From: Rhodoblastus sp. 17X3
GTDB taxonomy: Bacteria > Pseudomonadota > Alphaproteobacteria > Rhizobiales > Beijerinckiaceae
NCBI RefSeq assembly: GCF_030056575.1
Contig: NZ_JASHHX010000014.1
Location: forward strand, 54,547 to 118,546
Direction of reading: 5' to 3'
Length of the DNA: 64,000 nt
A program made the translations under genes and the position numbers. Positions within the stretch are counted from its first letter, which is position 1. Every line of letters starts with the position of its first letter. Shown piece after piece: positions 1 through 7,386 of this stretch. Under the pieces are notes generated by a model that did not search any database, had not been told where the DNA came from, and worked only from the letters and a program-made list of their open reading frames with translations.

Positions 1-1
1 C

Positions 2-1573
2 GGCATGGTCGACAACTATGGCCAACTGAACGCCACATTCGACGACGGCGTCGGTTTCTTCAACGGCGGCACGTTGATCAATGAAATCGGCGGCCAGGTG
101 ACGTGCCTCAACGCGACTTCCGGGACCGGCCCATCCGCCGTGTTCTTCTCGCGATACTCGGGGACGCTGCAAAATGACGGAACCATGCGCGGGACAAAAG
201 CCGCCGCCTATTTCCAGATGGGAGGCACGGTCGTCAACGGCGCCAACAATGCGTCAGCCTTGCTGCAGGGTGACGATTATGGCGTGCTTCTCTCAAATGC
301 TCCGGGGTCGAATACGACGGAGACCGTGACAAACTACGGCGTGATCACGGCAACGGCCGCCGGATCCTGCGGCGTCTATATCGCCGGCAATGGCGGCACG
401 GTGACCAATGCCGGCACGATCACCGGCGCCACCTATTCTGTCGATTTCGCCGTCGCCAACGCGGCCAACCGCCTCATCGTCGATCCCGGCGCGATCTTCA
501 ATGGTCTGGTCGTCGGAGGCGGCGGCACATTGGAGTTGGCCGGAACGTCGGCCGGCGTTTTCAGCCCGATCATCGGGCCCACAGGCGATTTCGAGAATTT
601 CAGTACGCTTCAGGTTGATGTAGGGGCGACATGGAAGCTGAGCGAGAACGACTCGATTCCGACGGTGCTGCTCAATGGCTCGCTGGAGGTCTTTTGGAGC
701 CTCCAGGCCACGGCGATCGTCTTCGGCGCAGGCGGCAAGCTGATCGTCGATAATGCGTCTGCTTTTTCCAGTCCCTTGCTGGAGAATTTCGTCGCCGGAG
801 ACGTGATCGACATCCATGGGATCGCCGCCGCCGGCGCCACGATTTCCTATGACTTGAGCGGCGTCGCGACGATCGTCAATGGCGCGCAAACGGCGAAACT
901 GAATTTCCAGCCCTCCACCCTTGGCGCTGGAACCTTCCAGCTTGTCTCCGACGGCGGGACCGGAGTCGATGTCGTGCTCGCGATCTGCTTCATGGCCGGC
1001 ACGCAAATCCTTACGCCCCATGGCGAAGTCGCCGTGGAAGCACTCAAGCGTGGCGATATGGTGTTGACCGCCGACGGCGCCGAAAAGCCCGTGATCTGGC
1101 TTGGACGGCAGACGATCTCGACCCTATTCGCCGACCCCATTCGCGTTTGGCCGATCCGCGTCAAGGCCGGCGCTCTTGGCGAAAATATTCCGTCGCGCGA
1201 CCTTGTGCTTTCGCCAGACCACGCGCTGCTGGTCGGCGGGGCGCTGATTCACGCAGGAGCGCTGGTCAACGGGTTATCGATCGTTCGGGAAAGCGCTGTT
1301 CCGGCGGTTTTCACATATTATCACGTCGAACTCGACGATCATTCGCTGATCCTCGCAGAAAACACGCCGGCCGAGACATTCGTCGACAACGTCGAGCGTC
1401 TGGCCTTCGATAATTGGGCCGAGCACGAGGCGCTCTATCCCGATGGCAAGTCGATCGAGGAATTGCCCTATCCGCGGGCCAAAGCGCGCCGTCAAGTACC
1501 GATGAATATTCGCGCGATTCTGGCCGAACGGGCCGAGAGCATTGGGGCGGCGGCTTCTGTCGCCGTCGCTTGA
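2..1573 (+). CDS. Repeat-rich surface protein with C-terminal Hint domain (5' partial)
   Basis: The frame is open at the window edge, so the true start lies upstream. The first two thirds are Gly/Asn/Thr-rich repeats of the type 'xVTNxGxITA', the look of autotransporter-like beta-helix adhesins. At nucleotide 986 a Cys opens a Hint_2-type (hedgehog/intein) domain: CFMAGTQILTPHG, then GDMVLTADG and SPDHALLV with the block-B-like His. Such C-terminal Hint domains are common in alphaproteobacterial exported repeat proteins and are thought to act in self-processing; catalysis here is inferred from the Cys and His only. No transmembrane barrel follows, so it is not a classical type V autotransporter. 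It ends in an Ala-rich tail. Function (adhesion, matrix) is inference. Confidence 0.8.
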   Translation, partial: GMVDNYGQLNATFDDGVGFFNGGTLINEIGGQVTCLNATSGTGPSAVFFSRYSGTLQNDGTMRGTKAAAYFQMGGTVVNGANNASALLQGDDYGVLLSNAPGSNTTETVTNYGVITATAAGSCGVYIAGNGGTVTNAGTITGATYSVDFAVANAANRLIVDPGAIFNGLVVGGGGTLELAGTSAGVFSPIIGPTGDFENFSTLQVDVGATWKLSENDSIPTVLLNGSLEVFWSLQATAIVFGAGGKLIVDNASAFSSPLLENFVAGDVIDIHGIAAAGATISYDLSGVATIVNGAQTAKLNFQPSTLGAGTFQLVSDGGTGVDVVLAICFMAGTQILTPHGEVAVEALKRGDMVLTADGAEKPVIWLGRQTISTLFADPIRVWPIRVKAGALGENIPSRDLVLSPDHALLVGGALIHAGALVNGLSIVRESAVPAVFTYYHVELDDHSLILAENTPAETFVDNVERLAFDNWAEHEALYPDGKSIEELPYPRAKARRQVPMNIRAILAERAESIGAAASVAVA

Positions 1574-1601
1574 TCAACTGCCCCCCGGCGAGGCGCCTTC
1601 C

Positions 1602-1733
1602 CTGATACGGGCGGACAATCAGCAGGACGCGGCCCTCTTCGACGTAGCGGGCTATACCCGCCATCTGGAAGAGCTTTTTCGCTTGATGTGGGGGCGCTAT
1701 CGCGACGGCCTTCCCCGCGCGGCGATCAAATGA
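1602..1733 (+). pseudogene. C-terminal remnant of a GT41 (OGT/SPINDLY-like) glycosyltransferase
   Basis: This short frame ends at a TGA at 1731 and encodes about 43 residues that read like the extreme C-terminus of TPR-containing O-GlcNAc-transferase-like proteins: ALFDVAGYTRHLEELF followed by MWGRYRDGLPRAAI. In that family the protein ends with a 'LFD...FTRHLE..Y..MW.R...GLPP' segment. There is no start codon with a ribosome site, no TPR and no catalytic region; the upstream sequence in this frame runs into the 3' end of the Hint-domain gene. I read it as the left-over end of a deleted gene. Similarity is judged by eye from family knowledge. Confidence 0.5.
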
Positions 1734-1937
1734 TCTCGCGGATCGAAGGGCGAGCGGTGCGCGGGCGAACCAAATATCTGTGAAGAGCGGCGGCAAAGAT
1801 CGATTGTTCGCCAGCGGGGTGCTACCTAGGCCGATGCGCTGGGCGGCTCGACCGCAAAGAATCGGCCGCAAGGAAATTGATTTGAACAATCGGTTTGAGC
1901 GCCGGGCGACGCTTTGGCGCGCGGCCATGGGACGCGG
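1734..1937. other. Intergenic stretch, no feature seen
   Basis: Between the GT41 remnant and the HerA-like gene I see no open frame with coding character, no hairpin with a T-run and no recognisable promoter. Confidence 0.4.
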
Positions 1938-3422
1938 ATGGGAACTGGCATCGACATTGGCTTGACAGGCGCGGGAGCCCCGGCTGTCATCGACCTTGAG
2001 GAATTGCTCGCCACGCGCCTGCTGGTTCAAGGCAATTCGGGGTCCGGAAAATCGCATCTGCTGCGCCGCCTGCTTGAACAGAGCGCGCGGCTCGTCCAGC
2101 AGATCGTGATCGACCCCGAGGGCGATTTCGTCTCGCTGGTCGAGCATTATGGCCATCTGACGCTCGACGCCGCCGAATGCGAGCGCGACCTGCCCGTAAT
2201 CGCGGCGCGCGTCCGGCGCCACCGCGTCTCGGTCGTGCTCAATCTGGAAGGGCTGGAAGTCGACGGGCAATTGCGCTGCGCGGCGCAATTTCTCAACGCC
2301 CTGTTCGAAGCCGAGCGCGACATCTGGTATCCGGCGCTGGTGGTGGTGGACGAGGCCCAGCTGTTCGCCCCCGCCGCCGCGGCCGACGCCTCGGACGAAG
2401 CGCGGCGCATGAGCCTCGTCGCCATGACCAATCTGATGTGCCGGGGCCGCAAGCGCGGGCTTGCGGGCGTGATCGCCACGCAGCGGCTGGCGAAACTGGC
2501 CAAGAATGTCGCCGCCGAAGCCTCAAACTTCCTGATGGGACGCACTTTTCTTGACATCGACATGGCCCGCGCCGCCGATCTTCTCGGCATGGAGCGCCGG
2601 CAGGCCGAGGCCTTCCGCGACCTTGAGCGCGGCGCCTTTATCGGCCTTGGCCCCGCCATCGCGCGGCGGCCGGCGGCGATTCGCATCGGCCCGGTCGCAA
2701 CGGCCGATCGCGGCGGAGCGCCTAAACTGCTGCCCTTGCCCAATGCGCATCACGGACAGGACTGGCAAAGCCTGATCTTCACGCCGGGCGACGGTGAGAA
2801 ATCAGAAGCGCCGCCGTCGCGCCCGCGCGCACCGCGGCTTGAAATCGCCCAGAATATTTTTGCGCAGATCGAACAGGCCGCCTCGCCTCAATTCGTCGCC
2901 GCGCCGCCGCCAGACCTCACCGACGACGAACGCGAAGCGGAGATCGACGGCATCCTGCGCCAAATGCTGGCCGACAAGGACTTCGCCTTCCAGCTTCCCG
3001 CCGCGCTGCATCAGGATTTTCTCGTGCGCTGGCGCATTCGGCGCCTGGGCGCGGGCGCCCCGGATCTGGCGGTCTTCCGCCGCCGGGTGACGATCATGCG
3101 CGCGCGCTTGGCCTATCCCGGCGACGCCGACGAGGACGCCTGGGCGCGCGCCATCGAACTGGTCCAGCGGCTGCCCGATGATTTGCAGGTGGTGTTTCTG
3201 CTGCTGAGCCGCGCGGCGGCCACCGCCCGCGTCTGCCCGCCCGACGACGAGATCGCGCAATTCTTCGGCAGCCATTCGCCCGGCCGCGCCCGGCGCATGC
3301 TCGATCAGCTGGAGAAAACAGGGTCGATCGTCGCCCGCACCGATTTCCAGAAAAGGCGCATCATCGCCTTTCCTGAACTCGGAATCGAAACCGCCGCGCA
3401 ATGTGACGCGGCGGTTTCCTAA
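1938..3422 (+). CDS. HerA/DUF87-like ATPase
   Basis: About 494 residues. A Walker A motif GNSGSGKS sits at residues 32-39, a Walker B strand ALVVVDEAQLF near residue 135, and 'GLAGVIATQRLAKL' matches the sensor/arginine region of FtsK-HerA type P-loop NTPases with a DUF87 (HerA central) domain. The C-terminal third is a separate, charged region with no family I recognise. ATG 1938 is chosen because the motif spacing fits and a G-rich stretch precedes it; a TTG at 1914 would add eight residues. Family members pump or translocate DNA or bind secretion machines; no NurA nuclease partner is next to it, so the role is open. It converges with the hydrolase on the other strand, only 32 bp away. Confidence 0.8.
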   Translation: MGTGIDIGLTGAGAPAVIDLEELLATRLLVQGNSGSGKSHLLRRLLEQSARLVQQIVIDPEGDFVSLVEHYGHLTLDAAECERDLPVIAARVRRHRVSVVLNLEGLEVDGQLRCAAQFLNALFEAERDIWYPALVVVDEAQLFAPAAAADASDEARRMSLVAMTNLMCRGRKRGLAGVIATQRLAKLAKNVAAEASNFLMGRTFLDIDMARAADLLGMERRQAEAFRDLERGAFIGLGPAIARRPAAIRIGPVATADRGGAPKLLPLPNAHHGQDWQSLIFTPGDGEKSEAPPSRPRAPRLEIAQNIFAQIEQAASPQFVAAPPPDLTDDEREAEIDGILRQMLADKDFAFQLPAALHQDFLVRWRIRRLGAGAPDLAVFRRRVTIMRARLAYPGDADEDAWARAIELVQRLPDDLQVVFLLLSRAAATARVCPPDDEIAQFFGSHSPGRARRMLDQLEKTGSIVARTDFQKRRIIAFPELGIETAAQCDAAVS

Positions 3423-3454
3423 AATCGAGCGACGCCCTCAGGGCAGGCGTAAGT

Positions 3455-4639
3455 TCATTCTTTCCCCGCCGCCGCCGGCGCGGGCGCGTCAGGCGGAGGC
3501 AGAGGCTCGGTGGTGACCTGACCTGGCGGCGGGCGCGGAGTCCGGTCGGCCCCGGCGTCGATCACCGCCTGATCGGCGGCGCGCGGCGCGGCGGCGCGAG
3601 CGCCGATCTGGCGCACCACCTGCGGCGAATTGGCGTAATTGTCGTGGCCGATCAGGTTGGAAGACAGGTTGGAAATGTCATAAACGCCAATTCCGAGCCC
3701 CTCGATGAGATCGCGGTCGCGATCGGAGGTCGGATCGAGCGCGCCGAGGCGCCGGTCGCCCTGGAGCCCGGCAGAAACCTGCAAGGCGCGGTCGTCCTTG
3801 GACACATAGACCGAGAAATGCGACGGATCGAGCCGCGCGATCTGCTGCTTGAACACCGAGAGGTCGATGTCCGGCGCCGCCAGCATGACATTGCCCAGCT
3901 TGCCATGCAGATCGGCCGAACCCGAGAGCGCGGCGCCACGAAGCGTCTCCATCGTCAGCCAGGTGCCCATGGAATGGGCGAGGATGTGGATGCGGCCGAT
4001 CCCGGGGGTTTCCGCGAGATCGTTCAACAGGTTGAGATAGGCGTCGCGCGAGGCGGTGGCGCTTTCCTTGTCCGCGCCATAGGCGAGCAGCGCCGCCTTG
4101 GAAGGCCAGGTGAACAGAACCGGGACGCCGCCGAACTTGGTGTCCACGACGATCTGCGCGAGGCGGAAGCGGGCCTCATCCAGCGAGGTGTTGAAGCCGT
4201 GGACGTAGACCAGCACGTCGCGGTTGACGCCGACGCGGCCGGAGAGATGGGACGCGAGCTGCTCGGTGAATTCGTCCTCGTCGAGCTGGCTGCGCGACGC
4301 CACCGCGAAATGATGGTCGGGATTGGTCCCGCCGATGGCGGGCCGTTCGATCGCGCCGGGCTTGTGATCCGGCGGGACGGAAATGTAATCGAGCGAAAAG
4401 CGCGCCTTGGCGCCGGGCGTCAGCTCGGTGGAGTGGTTGCCGCCCTTGCGCGTCGAAACGGTGAAGATTTCAGCCGTATAGGCGGTCTGGTCGGATCCGC
4501 CGCCGAATACGCCGCCAAAATTGAAGCCGTCGCCGGCGCGCGCCGCGCCGCCGGGCGCCAGGATCAAGACCAGAGAGAGAAACAGGCCCGAGCCGGCGAT
4601 GCGCGCCGGCCAATGGTTCAAGATTTTTCGCACTGTCAT
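3455..4639 (-). CDS. Secreted alpha/beta hydrolase, DUF900 family
   Basis: About 394 residues. An N-terminal signal peptide is visible (basic start, hydrophobic run LFLSLVLILAPGGA, cleavage near ARAG). The body carries the alpha/beta-hydrolase features of DUF900: VLVYVHGFNTS (oxyanion-loop region), FTWPSK, and the nucleophile elbow AHSMGT. It therefore acts outside the cytoplasm, probably as an esterase or lipase of unknown substrate. The C-terminal tail is Pro/Ala-rich and low complexity. Start 4639 is preferred over the longer frame because GAGGAA stands just upstream of it and the signal peptide starts there. It is monocistronic by appearance, diverging from the LssY_C gene. Confidence 0.8.
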   Translation of the reverse strand: MTVRKILNHWPARIAGSGLFLSLVLILAPGGAARAGDGFNFGGVFGGGSDQTAYTAEIFTVSTRKGGNHSTELTPGAKARFSLDYISVPPDHKPGAIERPAIGGTNPDHHFAVASRSQLDEDEFTEQLASHLSGRVGVNRDVLVYVHGFNTSLDEARFRLAQIVVDTKFGGVPVLFTWPSKAALLAYGADKESATASRDAYLNLLNDLAETPGIGRIHILAHSMGTWLTMETLRGAALSGSADLHGKLGNVMLAAPDIDLSVFKQQIARLDPSHFSVYVSKDDRALQVSAGLQGDRRLGALDPTSDRDRDLIEGLGIGVYDISNLSSNLIGHDNYANSPQVVRQIGARAAAPRAADQAVIDAGADRTPRPPPGQVTTEPLPPPDAPAPAAAGKE

Positions 4640-4862
4640 TTCCTCGTCGGGGGCCGCAGAGGGCTTCGCCGCGCCGCAACAAAACGCCCACGGGCTTAAC
4701 CAAAGATGAATCGCCCGCGCCTTATCCACCGAGCAGATGCAACATAAAGGCGGCGACAATAGGACCCCGCGACGACGCGACGGCGAAGGCGCGCCCCTCG
4801 CCTAAGGCGGAAGAATCTGCACAATTGCGCGAATGCGGCCTTTTATCGAGGAATGGAGAAAC

Positions 4863-5645
4863 ATGCACGGGTGGCTGACGATCATCGGCGTCATCCTCGC
4901 GATCTGGCTCCTGCTGGCCTATCTGGCCCTGCCCGCGATCTGGCGGCGCGCCGAACGGCAATCCGTGCTCGCGGGCTATGAAATGGTGACGCGCACCAAA
5001 CAAGGCATCGCGGGCGATCCGATCAATTTCGGCCTTGTAGGCGATGAGGCGGAGGTTGCCGCCGCCTTTCGCGCGGCGGGCTGGATCCTGGCCGATTCGG
5101 TGACCCTGCGCTCCAGCCTCAAGATCGCCGGCAGCGTCGCCTTCCACCGCCCCGATCCGTCGGCGCCGGTCAGTCCGCTGCTTTATGCCGGACGCATCGA
5201 GGACCTCGCCTTTCAATTGCCCGCGGGCGTTTCGGCGGCCCATCGCCACCACATCCGCCTTTGGCGCGTGGGCGACAAGCTGTTTCAGGATCGCCCGCTC
5301 TGGCTCGGCTCCGCCAGCTATGACAGGAGCGTGGGGCTGAGCCATTTCACCTTGCAGGTGACCCATCATATCGGCTCCGATCTCGACGCCGAGCGCGAAT
5401 TCGTCGGCCAATCGCTCGGCAAGGCCGGCGCAATCCGCTCCTTTTTCCAGATTTCGGGCGTCGGCCCGACCTTGCGCGGCAAGAATGGCGGCGGCGACCG
5501 CTATTTCACCGATGGCGACGTTCTGATCGGCGTGCTGGCGCCTGAAGGCGAGCTGGCGCCCGGCGTCCCGGTCGAGCCGCCGAACAATCCGCCCCACATC
5601 GACATTCGTAGCGCGATCGTCCATGCGCTTGGGGAGCGGCAATAA
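4863..5645 (+). CDS. Membrane-anchored LssY_C-domain protein
   Basis: About 260 residues. One N-terminal membrane helix (LTIIGVILAIWLLLAYLALP) is followed by a soluble domain resembling the LssY C-terminal domain (PF14067 type): 'DPINFGLVGDE..V..AF..AGW..AD..T', 'RSFFQISGVGPT' and 'GGDRYFTDGDV'. In the family this domain is found alone or fused to a PAP2 phosphatase; no phosphatase motif is present here. ATG 4863 has GGAG at a good distance; ATG 4833 lacks a ribosome site. It ends within 30 bp of scpB, which suggests co-transcription. The biochemical role is unknown. Confidence 0.7.
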   Translation: MHGWLTIIGVILAIWLLLAYLALPAIWRRAERQSVLAGYEMVTRTKQGIAGDPINFGLVGDEAEVAAAFRAAGWILADSVTLRSSLKIAGSVAFHRPDPSAPVSPLLYAGRIEDLAFQLPAGVSAAHRHHIRLWRVGDKLFQDRPLWLGSASYDRSVGLSHFTLQVTHHIGSDLDAEREFVGQSLGKAGAIRSFFQISGVGPTLRGKNGGGDRYFTDGDVLIGVLAPEGELAPGVPVEPPNNPPHIDIRSAIVHALGERQ

Positions 5646-5670
5646 TCTACCGCCGACAGGAGACGCGGCC

Positions 5671-6501
5671 TTGACCCATGCGACCGACGATTCGAAGCCC
5701 GCGACGCCCAAAGCCGGCCCGGAGACGACGCCCCCGCTGATTCAGACCTCCTTTCAGGACCATGTCGGAATCATCGCTTTCGACCATTATTCGCGCCGCA
5801 ATGCGCTCAGCCAGAGCCTGATCGCGGCGGTGCTGGCGGCCTTCGAGACCTTCAAGTCCCGGCAGGCGCGCGTCGTCATTCTGCGCGCGGCGCAGAATGA
5901 AAAGGTCTGGTCGGCCGGCCATTCGGTGGATGAATTGCCCAAGGCGGATATCGACCCCCTGCCCTATGACGACCCCCTGGAACAGCTTTTGCGCGCGGTG
6001 AAGCGCTTTCCGGCTCCGGTCGTCGCCATGGTCCACGGCTCGGTCTGGGGCGGTGCCTGCGACCTCGTGCTGGCCTGCGACCTCGTCGTCGCCGACGAAA
6101 CCGCCACTTTCGCCATCACCCCGGCCAAGATCGGCGTGCCCTACAACATCGTCGGCATTCTCAATTTCATGAGCCAGTTACCCCTGTCCGTCGTGAAGGA
6201 AATGTTCTTCACCGCCGATCCGATCGACGCCAGGCGCGCGGAACGGATCGGCCTCGTCAACCGGCTCGCGCCTCCCGACGCGCTTGAGGCGGAAACCTTG
6301 GCTTTGGCGCGAAAGATCGCCAGCCGCTCTCCAGCGGCCATTTCCACCCTGAAAGAAGCCATGCGGGCGCTGAGCGCCGCGGCTCCGATCACTCCCGACA
6401 CCTACGAATATTTGCAGGGCCTGCGCCGCAAGGTCTATTTCGGCCCCGATTACCGCGAGGGAATCGCCGCCTTTCTGGAAAAGCGCCCGGCGCGCTTTTG
6501 A
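5671..6501 (+). CDS. scpB: Methylmalonyl-CoA decarboxylase (crotonase fold)
   Basis: About 276 residues, crotonase superfamily. It follows Escherichia coli ScpB/YgfG closely by recall: SAGHSVDELP (the His of the active site), YDDPL, VHGSVWGGACD (oxyanion-hole Gly), and VPYNIVGI carrying the family's active-site Tyr. The enzyme turns methylmalonyl-CoA into propionyl-CoA and CO2 and so links to the mutase subunit gene 0.9 kb downstream. The likely start is TTG 5671 because AGGAGA precedes it by eight bases; an ATG at 5623 in frame would overlap the upstream gene and has no ribosome site. The substrate could be a related acyl-CoA, but the YDDPL/VPYN pair argues for this subgroup. Confidence 0.82.
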   Translation: MTHATDDSKPATPKAGPETTPPLIQTSFQDHVGIIAFDHYSRRNALSQSLIAAVLAAFETFKSRQARVVILRAAQNEKVWSAGHSVDELPKADIDPLPYDDPLEQLLRAVKRFPAPVVAMVHGSVWGGACDLVLACDLVVADETATFAITPAKIGVPYNIVGILNFMSQLPLSVVKEMFFTADPIDARRAERIGLVNRLAPPDALEAETLALARKIASRSPAAISTLKEAMRALSAAAPITPDTYEYLQGLRRKVYFGPDYREGIAAFLEKRPARF

Positions 6502-6540
6502 GCCATCCGGCGTTGGCCACCGCCCGCGCCGTTTGACTCA

Positions 6541-6645
6541 TGCCCATCCTCATAGGTGAAAACCTGTGAGGATGGGTCAGGAGCGAATGCGACGCCGAGC
6601 TTACGCGAGGGATTCCCTGATCGCGACGAGTCGCGATCAGGGAGA
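6541..6645 (+). repeat. Double-hairpin intergenic repeat, copy A
   Basis: Two strong hairpins are joined by a linker. Hairpin 1 (6543-6576) has arms CCCATCCTCA-t-AGGT / ACCT-g-TGAGGATGGG around GAAA. Hairpin 2 (6614-6643) has arms TCCCTGATCGCGAC / GTCGCGATCAGGGA. The linker CGCCGAGCTTACGCGAGGGA is nearly identical to that of copy B at 58125-58225 on the other strand, while the hairpin arms differ in a pairing-preserving way. It lies between converging genes (scpB and the DUF1003 gene), so it may also end transcription. REP-like in character; family not identified. Confidence 0.7.
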
Positions 6646-6652
6646 AATAGTA

Positions 6653-7213
6653 TCAGCGCCCCGACGCCAATAACCGGTCTCGCAAGTCGACCGCGAGCGA
6701 TTCGATACGCTCCGTCAACTCGCGCACCGTGCGCGTCAGGGCGATATTCTGCTCGATGAGCAAACCGACCTGCTCCGTCAATTGATTGTTCCTTCCGAGC
6801 ATTTCCACCAGCAGCCCGGTCTGGCCGTGCATCTCCCCGAGGCGTTCGGCGCTCAGCTGGTAGAGTTCCTCGCGATGCAACGCGTCGGCCTCGCTATGCG
6901 CCTTGTCGCGGTCCGCCTGCCGGGTCTGCGCGAGCAGAATAAGCGGCGCGGCGTAGGCGGCCTGAAGCGAGAAGGCGAGATTGAGCAAGATGAAGGGATA
7001 AATGTCGAACTGGGTCCAGCCGGCGAGATTGATCCCGATCCAGGCCGCGACAATGAGCGTCTGCCCGATCAGAAAGGTGGGCGTGCCGAAAAAGCGCGCG
7101 AAGCCTTCGGCCTTCAGCGCAAACCAGTCGTCGCCGAAAACCGAGCTGAGATGCCGGTGGGGAATGTGAAACCGCCAGTGCCGCCCCATGGACGGATGTT
7201 GCGAATCGCTCAC
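6653..7213 (-). CDS. DUF1003 family membrane protein
   Basis: About 186 residues. The core matches DUF1003: FGTPTFLIGQTLIVAAWIGI (helix 1), then NLAFSLQAAYAAPLILLAQ (helix 2), followed by the conserved 'RQADRDKAHSEAD' and a helical, coiled-coil-like C-terminus rich in Glu/Leu/Arg. Two membrane helices are therefore expected, with the coil in the cytoplasm. GTG 7213 is chosen as start because GAGGAG lies at proper distance; the ATG further upstream would run into the promoter of mutA. Function of the family is not established; this copy diverges from mutA with about 170 bp between the starts. Confidence 0.82.
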   Translation of the reverse strand: MSDSQHPSMGRHWRFHIPHRHLSSVFGDDWFALKAEGFARFFGTPTFLIGQTLIVAAWIGINLAGWTQFDIYPFILLNLAFSLQAAYAAPLILLAQTRQADRDKAHSEADALHREELYQLSAERLGEMHGQTGLLVEMLGRNNQLTEQVGLLIEQNIALTRTVRELTERIESLAVDLRDRLLASGR

Positions 7214-7386
7214 TTCGATCTCCTCTCGTGATTCGCGAGTGGGCCTGCCGTCAGGCGTCCGACACCCTATGATTTTTTCGGCGCGGAAACACGGGGGCGC
7301 CGCGTCCTCGCCTTCGACAAAGGACATCTGGCGCCGCAGCGCGCAAAGTGGCAAAAGGAACGCAAACAGTGCAGGAGAATTTTCGC

